A stretch of DNA of 64,000 bases from Omphalotus guepiniiformis (lineage: Eukaryota > Basidiomycota > Agaricomycetes > Agaricales > Omphalotaceae), in NCBI GenBank assembly GCA_028554645.1, contig JAQOOI010000079.1, positions 930,001 through 994,000 on the forward strand. Direction: 5' to 3'. Made by a program: the position numbers and the translations under genes. Shown one piece after another: positions 1-11,810 of this stretch. The notes under the pieces were generated by a model. The model was not told where the DNA came from, did no database searches, and worked only from the letters and a program-made list of their open reading frames with translations. Numbering within the stretch: position 1 is the stretch's first letter; the number at the start of each line of letters is the position of its first letter.

Positions 1-1955
1 ACATTTGTGTGCATAAGAGTGACATAGGACAAGTTGGTTTGACGGACCAGTAACTGTAACGCAAGAGCTAGCTTCTTGGTACGTTCCGCCAAGGTACGTG
101 TTTTGGACAGTGATGGAAGGGTCATCTATCGAGAATGAACTGCTAGTGTTTAACCACTCATGGGCGTAGTCAAAAGGCTGCACAATACGTATAACCAGGC
201 CGTTAAATCACGGACTCGGACAACAGGAGACGTTTGAAAACTCACTGCCCATTGACCCGACTGGGAAACGTGGCCAACACTACCAGCAACCTGACATGAA
301 ATGTGTTTTAACAATAACCCGACGATTTATTCATTGCCCATTTACCTGTGCTTCAAACATATCAATCTCTGGCGCAGAGCGACCAACGTATGACCCGTCT
401 CGATGCACGGGTCCGGGATGGGATTCTCCAGGGCAAGTACACCTTGACAGTCGTTGACCTGGGAGAAGCGATAGTGGATCTTTACTACCAGGTCCGTTCT
501 TAGAGGCAGCTGCTGGCTGGCCATTTAGCATCTGGTGAGCCACCGTCCCAACGTCGCATGCGTCGTAGCTGTACGGCCACTGGTAACAGTATTTCTGAAC
601 TCCGAGAAAACAGTAGAAAGCGCATGCTCGTACCGTTCCATCGAGACTGGCTCCGTAGCCGGCACGGCCTGTTGAGCCCATCAGAGCGTTATCAGTCCGT
701 GACAAGCATATGGCCAATAGATGCGTACCAAGGTTGCCCATTGCCCAGACAGCGGGCCAAAGACCTCGAGCATTAGTATCTCCCGGAAGGGAAACTGATG
801 TCAGTACCAGGCCTCCAGTAAAGCAGAATTTATTCCAAGTTGACATCATTCCTCCTTGATAGTTGAGGTTATGCGTCGATATATTGGACAACGTGATCTG
901 CAGGGAGCCATTCACGGTTGTTATAGCTGAAGGATCGTACCATTCCAGGTTGCCCGTCTAGCGGGCAGTTATTCATCAAAAGAGTCAACCGCTTGTTAAG
1001 GACACACACCGCCCAATAATGTAGGTCAACTTGAAAACAGATCGTCAGAAAATTTCTTGTGCTCAAAGTTAACGACATACCAGCCTCCCAATACGGATCA
1101 TCTCCTGCATAGAAACTTCGTCCCTCTGTGTCAAATTCGTCGCTGAAAATCAAGACCATGTCCTCCCCGTCCATGTACGAGGGAAGTGTATAAGCGTCTT
1201 GCGGCGTATCTAAATCGATTAAACCCCAGTTCCCAGGGATCTTGGGAATCTGTCATTTACATTCAGAGTTGACATACACCTTGACGTGGTCAAAGGGAGG
1301 TTCATACCTGACCGGTTGCGTTGGTGTGTCTCAAGTCGGGTCCGAATGCATTCAAGGCAGAGAATATGGGACCGCCAACGCTAAAAAATTGGGCTGTCTA
1401 GAATGATTGAAAGAAGATGAAAGACCCGGTACGTACAAAAGAGCGAGTAATACCGCGCACAAGATTGCCAGACAGCCAAGATTGGTTAACCCTCGGAGAG
1501 TTAAAAACGTTCCGGAGTCCGTCCTCAAGTCTCTCTTTGGGTCAACAGCGTGCAGATGATCGTCAGGCTCGATATCCTCTGGAGAAATCACTGCTCCCCA
1601 AGCCTTGGGGTCGGCCATGAGCGAAAACTGCCGAAGCACTTAGTGAGGGTCTAATTATGTGGGTGTTGAAATGCACCTTTTCAGACATCGACGAGAGAGG
1701 AGTCATTTCATGATCGGGTTCACTGGCGCGATTTGAAGAGAAAGTCTATCCGCCTTATTGAGTCAGGAAGCGGAAGGTAAGATGCTGACATTGACGTACG
1801 TTAAACATTCCCCTACTTGCCACTGGCGTGGAAGGGGTTCGATAAGCACCAGAGCCAAGCACACCACGTCCAAGGGCTATACTTCCTCTTGGAATTGGAG
1901 AAGATGAAGGGCCACCGGGTTGAGCATAACGCCCCCCTGCTGAATTCCCATACAT
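1..1955 (-). CDS. KRE6: Kre6/Skn1-type GH16 beta-glucan synthesis protein, partial
   Basis: A type II membrane protein of the Kre6/Skn1 family (GH16 fold), needed in fungi for cell-wall beta-1,6-glucan and acting in the ER/Golgi or at the plasma membrane. The start is placed at the ATG at 1955 (MYGNSAGG), opening a Ser/Gly/Pro-rich cytoplasmic tail. A following exon holds LTLRGLTNLGCLAIL, the family's conserved lead into the single membrane segment (about 1440-1500). The lumenal part gives SDEFDTEGRSFYAGDDPYWEA, then WNKFCFTGG, then the GH16 catalytic signature EIDMFEA (ExDxxE) near 345-365. At least seven GT-AG introns interrupt it (for example 669-728 and 580-633), and removing them restores a continuous frame down to base 1, where WLNTSSSF and GGTYQEASS continue the domain. 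The C-terminus lies outside the window. I saw no disabling change. Family assignment is firm; the exact N-terminus is inferred. Confidence 0.9.
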
Positions 1956-3676
1956 AATTAAGGAAACTGTCAGTAGACTCGGAGAGATAACAGTTCTTTT
2001 GACGAGGGCAGAATAAGTGAAAGGAAAGGTCCAACGACCAGTAAAGAGTGGAAGTGAAAAAGAGAGTAATGAATAGAGAGAGTGGGTGGGAGAGTGCGCT
2101 ATGGGTGGTGTTTGGTTTAGTAAGGCAAACGAAACTGTACAGAATATTGAGGCAGCACGGCTCCAAGTCTCTCCAAGGACACGAGTGAGCCAATTGAAAT
2201 CCTTACGGCGATTAAATACCTTCGGATCAAGTATACATGGAAGTTCGCTAGAGTTCGCTCTATCCTCAGGACTTTGGAATGTCAACATTTGATTATGACT
2301 ATCAAAGCCATGAGTCAAGAGGCGTATCCCAATTCCCGACTCTCTCCCTCAAAAATCGCGTAAATTGCACGCTGCATACGGTGTGCTGCAAATGAGACAG
2401 GTATGGTTCACCTAAAGGAAGTATAAAAAGGTTGAGCTGCTATCAAAAAATCTGTTCAGAAACTCACGCGCACGATGCATCCTCTAGATCGATCCAGTAC
2501 TATGTAGATCCAGGGAAATCGTTTGCGTGCAATTGAAATTCGAATCAACTTGAAACACAGACGAAAAGATGGCTCTTGATAGCTTTCGTCGGCTGTCATT
2601 TCTCTCGAAGCTGATGTAGATGTACATCAGTCCATTAGTCGATGCCAGTCACGCAAATCAGAAGGTGGTAGAACTCCTAATCGACAATTTATTTGCCATG
2701 GTAACCTCCAAACCCCGGCATCCTAAAGAGGGTTTCGAGTTTTCACCGCGAGCCTCCGTCTGAGAGCGCTCGATGCATAAGAACTGAGCGTGTAAGTCGC
2801 CGGGATAGGAAGTCATGACCAGGTCTCGGTGATACTAAATTAAATGGTGTGGAGAACAAGTTGTTTCAGAGGCTATTCAAAGCCTACCCCCGAGGCCCCG
2901 TGCTGAACAATGACAACCGGCAGGACAGAATCACGATTCACATATGTAAGTCTAAGTGGAAAAAGTTAGCAAGCATCGTAGGCCTGGGGAGATACTGGAG
3001 CACTACCTCCATTGAGGATTTGTAGGGCATATAGTCGGCCGCATGTCTCCAGGACCCTCCCTATGTCTCCGCATGTCCCATACTTTCAGCCCTCGAAAAA
3101 AACCCATGACACTCTAATTGCTCCTAAGGTCGGCAATCCAGATTCCACACTCAGCAGCTGCCCAATTGCCCCGACCGTCTGTGTGCAAAACGCCTTGAGA
3201 GAAAGACTTGTAGCCTGCAACGACGGTTAATATCAGGGATCACTCGAAAGAATAAGAACACAGGATATACGCACCTCATCCGTCTGAACGATCAAGACTG
3301 AACGTAGCTTCGCAGCTTCGGCCAGCTGAAGACGCGCATAACATTTTCAGACTCGGACAGTAGTATCCATTTCTTTGTCGCCGGAGTCGCCTCGAGATTA
3401 ACCTTCAGTTTCGCGTTTTTGTGACCGTATTCAAGCTAAATGGCATCGATGTTTTTGAAACGAATTACATTGTAGACAAATTGGCGTTATAGCTTCAAAA
3501 GACGCGTGTTCACTGTCGGGGTCTGGTTCTTCATCGATGTGTGCTGTAGTTTGACAACAGGATTCCGGCCCGGTCAAGCTCCGACGCAAAAAGAGAAATC
3601 TACCATTTCCAGTTCTATACCATCGCTACAGATCTTACTGTGTTCTACACACACACGAAATTGCAAGTAATCTCAA
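1956..3676. other. Intergenic region, no gene recognised
   Basis: This stretch lies between the 5' end of the KRE6-like gene and the 3' end of the OYE gene. A plus-strand TATA-like run (agtataaaaagg) sits near 2420, but no convincing reading frame follows it. The short frames here show no domain, splice pattern or composition typical of genes. Confidence 0.5.
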
Positions 3677-5034
3677 CTACTTGACCTCTACGAAAGTATA
3701 ATCCGTATATCCTCTTCCACTCGTATCTCCATAAATGTAAAACGTACTCCGGTCGTAATGCGTCAATGCTAGGTTCTTCATCAAGCGGAGTGGAAGGTCA
3801 GGCTATCCCAATTTCCAGAAGTTCATTCCCTCAAGCTCAGCAGAACATATCGAAAGAAGAACTAGCATGTGCTTACGTTTGCGATGAACCTCCTGCCGTA
3901 CGCTATCAAGACACCCTCTCTCTCCGCAGCTTCAATTGCGTCGTCTCGAATGTATCCTCCAGCGAGGATAAGTGGTCGAGGGCACCAGATGTCAACGAGA
4001 AATTGGTTGGACTCGTTCTCTTTGGGTTCTTGAGTCTCACCAGTCATGGATACGCGAGGCTCGATGGCGTGGAGGTATGCAAGGCCCGGATATTTCTCTT
4101 TGAGAATAGAGGCGAGATACGAAAATGTTGGGATTGGATCTTTCATACCCATACCTATGAGGAGCAGTCATCTGTCAAGCTCATTGGACTACTAGGACTT
4201 GACAAAAGAGTCTTTACCTCGAGCATCCGTCCAAGGGCCAATCCTTAACGCCGTCCTCTCCAACCCAATAGCCTTACTCACCGCCTCAATAATCTCCAAC
4301 GCAAACCTCGACCTATTCTCCGGAGAACCTCCATACTCATCCGTACGATTATTACTCACATCCTGAAAAAACTGATCCACCAAGGCCCCATTCGCACCAT
4401 GAATCTCTACCCCATCAAATCCAGCTTGATGAACCGCTCTCGTTGCAGCCGTAGCAAACAACTCGACGTATTCCCTAATTTCCTCTTTGGTCAAAGGCCG
4501 AGGGACCGCGTATCCTCCTTTTGGAGCAAATTGCGATTCAGTTTCGGATGGGACGATAGCGAGGTTGCTTGGACCCACGACTTCGTATGATGAGTCGCGG
4601 GATTTGAGATCGGTCGGGTCGGCTCCGCGACCGAATGCGACGAGCTGGCAGAAGATATAGCTCCCTTTGGCATGTACGGAGTCAACTACCTATTCGTCGG
4701 GAAATGCGCTCAAAGTCAGCTGGTTCGGGGTATCGTCCTATAACTATAAACACAATCCCCGCACCTCTTTCCACCCGACAAGTTGCTCCTCGCTCCAGAT
4801 TCCTGGTACGCCTTTGTATCCTGCAGCCTGAGGCGCGACGATGACTGCTTCGGTGATGAGAAGTGTTCCTGGAGTACTGGCGCGCTGGGTGTAGTATTCC
4901 TTGACGAGTTCAGGAATAGGCGCATCACTTTCCGTACTCCTAAGGCGCGTACAAGGTGCATGCACGACTCGATGTTTCAAGTTCATATTGCCAACCTTGA
5001 TAGGCTGGAATAATCTAGGCTCCGCGGTCGTCAT
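3677..5034 (-). CDS. OYE: Old Yellow Enzyme family NADPH-dependent flavin reductase
   Basis: FMN-dependent ene-reductase of the OYE family, a TIM barrel that reduces alpha,beta-unsaturated carbonyl compounds with NADPH. Four exons fit exactly: 5034-4765, 4689-4218, 4154-3877 and 3802-3677, joined by GT-AG introns and giving 381 residues, normal for the family. The N-terminus LFQPIKVGNMNLKHRVV is the usual barrel entry and is followed by the substrate-loop type sequence HAPCTRLRS. The second exon carries EIHGANGALVDQFFQD and NNRTDEYGGSPENRSRF, the strongest family signatures. The third holds GRRFIAN, and the last ends YIYGDTSGRGYTDYTFVEVK. No lesion is seen. Physiological substrate cannot be read from sequence; detoxification of electrophiles or secondary metabolism are the usual suggestions. 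Confidence 0.95.
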
Positions 5035-5611
5035 TGTTATTCGAGGAGATCCTTTAGAGAAGTATTCGCTGAAAGCGAGCTTTTGAAAAATTCTTACCGA
5101 CGTATTTATCTACAGATATTTTGACGCCGATACAACAATATGACACTTGATTTGTAGACTATCATTTCGGGTGGGAAGAAGAGTGATTAATTGATTCCTC
5201 GAAATCGGTGAATTACAAGATCGACATGAATCGGAATATAGGACTGTCAGCAAGGTCCTTGCTCTCATGAAGCAACAATGACCAAAAAGAACACATAGAA
5301 ATCCGACAGAAAGCTCTAGTACTTCGCGAGATATCGATCATGAACAGTTACACAGTATGTTCTTCGTCTTTCTATTACTCTGGTCGAAATACGTATCCGG
5401 TTGTACCAGTCTGTAGTGGTGCAATTCTCCGTTCACCGACTGTATCGGGAATGCTTGATAACCAGAAATATTGATAGTTCAGCCGTTACGTTACTCATCC
5501 AGCTGAACAGAACATAATCAAAGCAGCATATATCTTATCCGATGAAGCGAGAATTATCCATACAACACAGCAGGGCAGTTCATAGGGTATTGTAGCGTAG
5601 CAAGCACAGAA
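5035..5611. other. Intergenic region between OYE promoter and next gene 3' end
   Basis: No reading frame with gene-like features. It should hold the OYE promoter (minus strand) and the 3' flank of the next gene. I see nothing else in it. Confidence 0.5.
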
Positions 5612-6443
5612 TCAAGAGCCCGTCAGCACGGCGAGAGCGGACTTCATGTGGATGATGAATTGATTAAGACGTTTACGAGTTTGTTCTAAAGATGAGACGC
5701 GTTAGAAAAACCGAGACCAAGTAAAGTATAAGGGAGAAAGAATGTGAAAGCAGAAAGGCCAGTTGATGCCTACCAAAGAGAAAGGCAGGCCAGGAAGAAG
5801 CAAGAGCAATGTGCTGAAGGGGAGCGATTGGTAACATGCCTTGTGCTTGTTCCAGTTCGATCACGCCACCAATCTTGTTTTCCAATCTCTGCACAGCGAG
5901 ATGACTTTCGTGTTTCGGGCGAGCAGCTGCCCAAGCGTGTGTCTCCAGAATGACATCCAATAGCATCGTTCCGAGTGCTGCCCATCCGTAGACGACGCGT
6001 CAGCAGAGAACGCGAAGAATTGAAAGGATATACGCCAGGTGTGTTGAGGACGCGCTTGAATCGTGTGAGTTGTTCATACCTTGCTCAAAAGTCGCATCTC
6101 TTGCTGTTTCCTCCGTGAACGGTCCAACGACAAGACCATGATGATCGAATGGCGGGAATTTATCTTCAATGACTTCAGTAAGGGACCGCTCGCAGAGTTG
6201 CGTGTTTGACTGAGATGCTCTCGGTTGCGTGTTCACGGACGATTTGTTCGCATGTTGATCAGATAAGCTTGACGTAGAACCAAACCCGAGAGAGCGACTA
6301 GATGTCATAGACGGTCCTGGAGGGCTTGAGCGGGGCGGTTGCTGAGTGGACGGTGGCGGAGAGCTTGAGATTTGAAGATTATCTGAGTTGGCATCCTCGT
6401 TCGTCGTTGACAGTGTCTGGGTAGCGGTCATGGTGGCGGTCAT
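5612..6443 (-). CDS. Unknown small protein with disordered N-terminus and helical C-terminus
   Basis: I do not recognise the family. Three exons join well: 6443 down to about 6080 ending in ATFEQ, then about 5971-5794 starting ALGTMLLDVILETHAW, then about 5691-5612 giving EQTRKRLNQFIIHMKSALAV and a TGA stop at 5612. Both introns are GT-AG, and each junction keeps the frame, which supports a real gene. The first ~90 residues are rich in Ser, Pro, Gln and Thr and probably disordered. The rest is predicted to be mainly alpha-helical, with alternating hydrophobic and charged residues (HLAVQRLENKIGGVIELEQ) suggesting amphipathic or coiled helices. There is no signal peptide and no clear membrane segment once the last intron is removed. 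Confidence 0.6.
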
Positions 6444-7679
6444 GGCAGTAGTATCGCAAGGCTGATGCTCGTTTGGTCAAGCCTTGGACTAGCCAAATTC
6501 CCACGTTGCCGGTACCAATTTCTCTTCAGTAACCTAGTGCTGACCTAGTGTATGCTGCGTCGCTTGAGTATGTGGAATAAGACATTATGTCAAAAGGGAA
6601 ATAAATCTGAGTTGACAAAATAGTCTCGCTGCTAAATATACACATTCTACTACCATCACGCTAATCGAACCTAAGCTGGCCAAGGAGGGCGAGAAATGCC
6701 TCGAGGCTATATATCGTTCAAAAATGCTCCCAACATCCCTCGGGGTGGCTCGATACATTCTCTTGGTTATCAGCCTATTCGTTTTGAAAGGTGAGAAAAC
6801 CGTAGATCATTTATGTGAAAGAGTACGCTGCATCATTTAAATTTCGACCTCCAGCGTCCCATTTCTTAGCACAGAGCCTCATGAGAGCAAGGAAACTCCT
6901 CTGTGACCGAGAAACTCGGACGTCTAGTCCGTAAGATAGACTCTCGTTTGTCAGGGGGGCGGACGTGGTTGTCTTCCCTCCCCATGTCTAGGTATCTGGG
7001 CAAGATGATATGTTGACTGGGGGATGCACAGTGTCCGCGGGCCTGATGAACTATAGAAAAAGCGAACACTAATCGATACTCTGTAAAATGCCGCCGAAAG
7101 GCGCCTCCTAATGCACTCCTCCGTCTCCGCCTCTAGTAACTGAAAGGTCGTGCAGGGAGCTGAACGTCTCAGGCTAGTCACCAAGGCTGTGGAATACTGA
7201 AGCGGGTGAAAGAGTTCGACCTCCCTGGGCCGTAATCGGAGAATTAGCCACTGTGTCCTTTAACTCCTTATAACAGCCTATTCATCGCCTTGACAAAAGC
7301 ACTAGTGCTAGCTCCAAGGCGACGTCGCCGACATTCGTAACAGATTTGGTCCACGAATGGGAGATGGAAAGTCTCGAGTTTCGGGACGCAATTACGAGCC
7401 GACAGAAGACATTGTCTGTGTCCGCGCATATATACGCAAAACTGAGACGCGGAAGGAGGATGGATGGTCCGGGTATCCAACATGGAACGTACCCCAGGCT
7501 GCCTTCCCCAGCTGATCCCACCGTCAGTGTTCTCGCAAAAGCAGAAACGCGAGGTGCATGCGTTGATTGTGTCTATAAGTGGATCGAGTTGATGAGGATG
7601 AGTGAGGTTGGGGATCCACACCCCGGCAGCGACAAAGACAAGGAGAGCAGGAGCGTGTTCACAGACAGAATTTATGAGG
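6444..7679. other. Intergenic region, no gene recognised
   Basis: Several short overlapping frames occur on both strands between 6866 and 7708 but none shows a domain, a believable splice pattern or a counterpart elsewhere in the window. The duplicated FunK1 3' flank begins near 7680. Confidence 0.5.
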
Positions 7680-8322
7680 GCTGCCTCGACTCTTGCTGGG
7701 CAACGTAGTAGTCAGAAACCGAATCAACTGGCGCACCATCCTGTCGGTCAATGAGCTTGAGGAGACGCCTAGATTTCTTCACTTTGCTTGCCCCCAACTC
7801 GTAGTGACACCTTGAGATTGTTTTGAGAGGATTAGTCGGAGCTCTTCCCAGGCAGCAAGAGATATTGATGGTTGCATACAGACATGGCAGAAAAGAGCAC
7901 GCAGAAAGGTATCAAGACGTTGAAAGTCTCATTGGTGTAAGGAAGACTTTCAAAGACAAAAGACGCGACGGGAAAGAGACTGACACCGCGTCGAACGATG
8001 AGGAACGAACAATTCAACGATATTAATTAATGAAAGAGGTGTGTGTGGCGTCACGAGCAAAGTAAGCGCTTGCCCTATCCTATATGAATTGTTTTCTGAG
8101 GCTAAGTAATACATTCAGTGTTAGGTATCTGTAATGCTAAGTACAAGTGCGAATAACTTTAAGATCGATACAGTGTTCAGAGCGAGACGAGAGCAACGAA
8201 AGCAACAACAGCAGAGCAATCCAAGAATAAAAAAAGCTGAAGATAATAAGGTAAAGGCTCCTAGATGTTTAACAGATGGAACTGAATTCTGTGGAGGAGC
8301 GGCACTAGAGGGTAACCTTATG
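7680..8322. repeat. Duplicated FunK1 3'-flank segment (copy 1)
   Basis: This segment recurs downstream of copy 3 (about 13460-14299) and, inverted, downstream of copy 4 (about 24210-24970). Shared landmarks include gttttgagag(g/t)(a/t)ttagtcgg, cagacatgg(c/a), gtttgagtctcattggtgtaa-like text and ctgacaccgcgtcgaacgatga. Relative to the copy 3 version, this one lacks an internal piece of about 170 bases near 8070 that contains the homoserine dehydrogenase trace. Function, if any, is unknown; it behaves as passenger DNA of the kinase duplications. Confidence 0.75.
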
Positions 8323-11275
8323 CTATAGCACTTGTGATGGTGTAGCAGAGTTATCCTTGTCCTGCGCGCCAGAGCGCAGGATTAGCGTCTTGTCCCCGAA
8401 CTGTGACATAATGGATAAGAAAGCCTCATAGGTGATTCGTCCTCCCAACGTTTCATAGTCATATTCATCGCTCTCCTCCGGTTGACCCTTATATCCACTA
8501 GATAACAGCGATCGCAGTGACTTTAGCCATGTTTGGAAGCCAGCGAAATATTCCGTGGTCTTAGGCACCCACTTAGAACGATAGATCACTTGATTTGCTT
8601 TGTGATTCCATACTGAAAGAGGTTCAGCGGTGAACCACGACTGATACGGAGGGTTTTCAATCAGGCTCCACGGTGTGGCATGGCGGCACGCAACACACAA
8701 CATGACATAGAATAGCGACTCCAGGTCGTGTCGATACATATGACCACGAGTCCACTCAGGATCGAAGATGTCCAAGGCTACAAATGGTCGCGTCCCAGTA
8801 CGCTGCTTCGAAGTCGGCCCATCCGTTGAGCCAACTAATGAAGAGAGATCAAAGTCGTTCAGAACACCGTGAACACTGTTGTCATCGTCACGCCAGAACA
8901 TGATGTTATTGTAACTGATGTCACGATGAAGAATGCCAGGATACTTGTACAACCAGTAGTGACCTGGAAGGAAAAAAATGTCAAACATAGAAAGGACGAA
9001 GCGCAAAAGCATCACGTACATTGGATAATATCGAAGAATACCTGTGCAAGTTCCTCTGGTGACTCCACGTCCTCGAGGGAATATAGCTTCCGCTGAACCA
9101 TCACTCGCATTGTACGCTCTTCATATTCGCTGCCGCCCTCGGGGGGTTTAGGGAAATACTGTGCCAATTTGTGCATGGGCGAGTCGGCTTCCCAGTCTTG
9201 CGTCTCTGCATGCATCACATTCGGCAGGTGCTTCGTGACCCATGCATGCTCCCCCTTCGCCATGTCAACAGCACGCTTGATGAGAACGTTCTCAGCCTCT
9301 CTCGACTTGCTCGGGAAGCTGATCTTGACAACAAAGGTATCCTTGTTCCAGTCGCAGCCACCTTTACAACCCTTTCCTACGCAAAGACACTTCGCCTCCG
9401 CGACAATAGTACCCCGACCGATGATTCCATGGGAGCGGAAGAGTACGCACGTAAGCTGAATGATCTTCTCATTATTAAGCTTCATCACGAATCCGTCAAG
9501 GCCATCCTCCACGTCTTCTTCCTCCTCCTCCTCCTCCTCCTCTTCCTCCTGCTGATTCTCAATGTCCTTATTTATTTGCATGTCCTTCTGTCTCTCCTTC
9601 TCCTTCCTTTTTTTCTCCGCCTTCAGCTCTTTTCTCCGCCTTTTTAGGGCCTTCTTCCTCAACTCCACCTGCTGTGTCCTCTCAACGTCTTTCTTTGTCA
9701 CTTCGACTTGCTCGGATCGTGTGCACGAACGTGCTTGAAGGTGGCCTCGTTGTGTGGGGGTCAGATTGTGAAGACACAATAGTAGAGCGATGAAGGTTGT
9801 TGGGTTCTCCGATATGTCGAGAGGCTCCGAGACGACAATCTTAGAGTGGTCGTAATACATCAATTGAACCTCTTTGTCGTCGACGAGCATACCAATTGCA
9901 TGGCTTCGCAAGAGCCCGTTTGAGAGAAGCTCTAATCCGTATCCAGCGCATTGGAGGGCAACATCGACAATCAACTTTTTGAGTTCGTTCAACCCATTCT
10001 TCAGTCTTTCGCCTGTTGATGGTTGTTCAACGGATCTACCATCCGGGGCGGCCCTGTTCGCGCCAAGCGGCTCAGATGCGATATTCAGCTTCCCTAATTT
10101 CTCAGTAGCTGCCCAAAAGAGTGGTTATTCGTAAGTCAGTCCGTCGAGCGTGATCACATACCTGAAGCCACGTCCGGTGTGTCCCTCGCTCGTGATTTCG
10201 GCTTACGCGTTGGCAATTGACTCGAGGACTTTCCACCTGGTGCCTTCCCAAAAAGTTTGGAAATTGCGCCCTTCCCTTTTGAGTCTGTCTCTGCACTTGC
10301 CACTCTTCTTGCAGGAAGACCTGGCAGAATATAGAATTACTCTTCATTAAGCCCGATGCATTGAGAGAACAACATACCTCTAGAGCCAAGCAGCTTCCTT
10401 GGCCTCAAATCCATGGGATGACGGGGTTGACCACTCTTGGACACGGGTTGCACCGTCTCTATGCATGGATCAGTAAGCAAAGCGGAAGTATAATGATGCG
10501 TGAAGGCAAACCTGTGTTATTCTCCTGATTCCTCTGCTTCAAATTCGGATTCATCTCCGCCGCTTGGGGCTCATTATAATCTGCGGGACCTATCAAGAAG
10601 TTGAAGAGCAGAGATAGATCATTACTTGCCTTTTGGAACTCCACGCTCCAGCGCTGACCCGCCAGTGTGCTTCACTTCAATAAAATGCTGCAAATCCCCC
10701 CAAGTTATGTGGCGATCCCCGAAATCTTTGCGAGAGTAGTACGGAAACCTCTTCTTGAAACTCTTTAGAATTTTCTGCAGAAGGGACGACTCAATGACAC
10801 CGAGGTCTGGAGACCTTGCAGCTACAGTGGGACCATGAATCTTGTAGGGATCTTGTTGGTAAACGATTATATTGGGTAACGGTGTCTTCATCGCGCTCAT
10901 TGCCTGGTTACACAGACCAACGAACGACTTGTAAAGTGTCCTCTCTGTGCTATTTCTGTCGTCACAAACATCGACATAATCCCGAAGTGGATGTGCGATC
11001 TCTGATCTGACAGCTTCAAGTTTCCCGGCCCACTGCGTCTCCCAGTCATGCGGAATATGAAGTATCACTTCGAGAAATGCTTCGAATGGAATAAGCTTTC
11101 GATCATTAACGTCTTCCGTGAGGTATGCATTCAGATTGTCGACCTTTACTTTCTCCGGTTCGTGTTGTTTGTTGTTTAAGAAGCTAGACGCCATTTGGCT
11201 CGAAGGAGTGCTATGAATAGAGACATGGTGGTCAGGGCGAATATTTCGCTGAGGTGTAGAAGGAGTGTTGACCAT
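8323..11275 (-). CDS. FunK1 protein kinase, full-length copy 1
   Basis: Fungus-specific FunK1-type protein kinase (Pfam Pkinase_fungal, PF17667), a eukaryotic-like kinase family expanded in mushroom-forming fungi; substrates are unknown. The ATG at 11275 (MVNTPSTPQ) is used because the longer frame opens only with TTG. Exon 1 (11275-10630) contains the N-terminal FunK1 region ending in HITWGDLQHFIEVKH. Small exons follow, then a long exon ending at 9020 and a last exon 8963-8323. The long exon carries a Lys/Arg/Glu-rich coiled coil, 11 Glu in a row, a GRGT glycine loop, a four-Cys insert (CLCVGKGCKGGC) and VVKIS as the ATP-lysine strand. The last exon gives LHRDISYNNIMFW (catalytic loop), NDFDLSS (DFG equivalent), GTRPFVA and YRHDLESLFYV. 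Exon 1 ends in a GC donor with a 40-base intron. No disabling change seen. Confidence 0.92.
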
Positions 11276-11371
11276 AGTGGTGGAGAAATGGTGGTAAGAA
11301 ATCAAGTTGTGTTTCTAACGCTGACGCCTGTTTGCGTTTTAACTCTGTGTTCGCACAATCGGGCCACATAT

Positions 11372-11388
11372 CACGTGAGACTCACGTG
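11372..11388. promoter_or_regulatory. Paired CACGTG palindrome upstream of FunK1 copy 1
   Basis: Two CACGTG E-boxes joined by five bases form a near-perfect 17-base palindrome about 97 bases upstream of the copy 1 ATG. The same arrangement occurs at 29055-29071 and 41726-41742, each 92-97 bases from the ATG of copies 5 and 6. CACGTG is a classic bHLH binding core; which factor would bind is not known. Confidence 0.55.
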
Positions 11389-11810
11389 GTCGCATGGCAT
11401 TGTTATCGCCACTTGAAGTATTCACTGAGAGTGGTCCTTCGTGGATTTGCTGGAACTCTCAAAAGTTGCATTGTTACTTTGTTACTACCAAATTTAGCAT
11501 TATTTAGTACACTAGGTTTCTCACAAACAACCCGCACAGAGTGAGTGAGAATCACGACCTCCAAAGGCTGCTTTCGAATGGACGAAACAACATGAGTAGC
11601 TATCTATAGCTGAGTTGGCAATGGTATTCGATGGTAAGGTATCTGTAATGCTACAGGTGTAAGGACGAAATGAATAGTGATACAGTGATGAGAGCAACGA
11701 AAGCAACGAAAGCAGAACAATTCAAAAGGCTGAAAATAAGGAGAAGAAAAAGATAAAGGTAATGTAGATGTTCAACGGACCAGAGGCACACACAAGAGTG
11801 TAAGCTTATG

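Noticed and set aside
7346..7708. 120-residue plus-strand frame before the FunK1 3' flank
   Set aside because: Overlaps an equally long minus-strand frame (7268-7621), shows no domain, and its last part runs into the duplicated flank.
9171..9647. 158-residue plus-strand frame rich in Leu/Phe, with similar frames at 22680-23264, 30772-31260 and 39529-40020
   Set aside because: It is the antisense of the FunK1 coiled coil and poly-Glu tract; the Leu/Phe run is simply the reverse complement of GAG/GAA/AAG codons.
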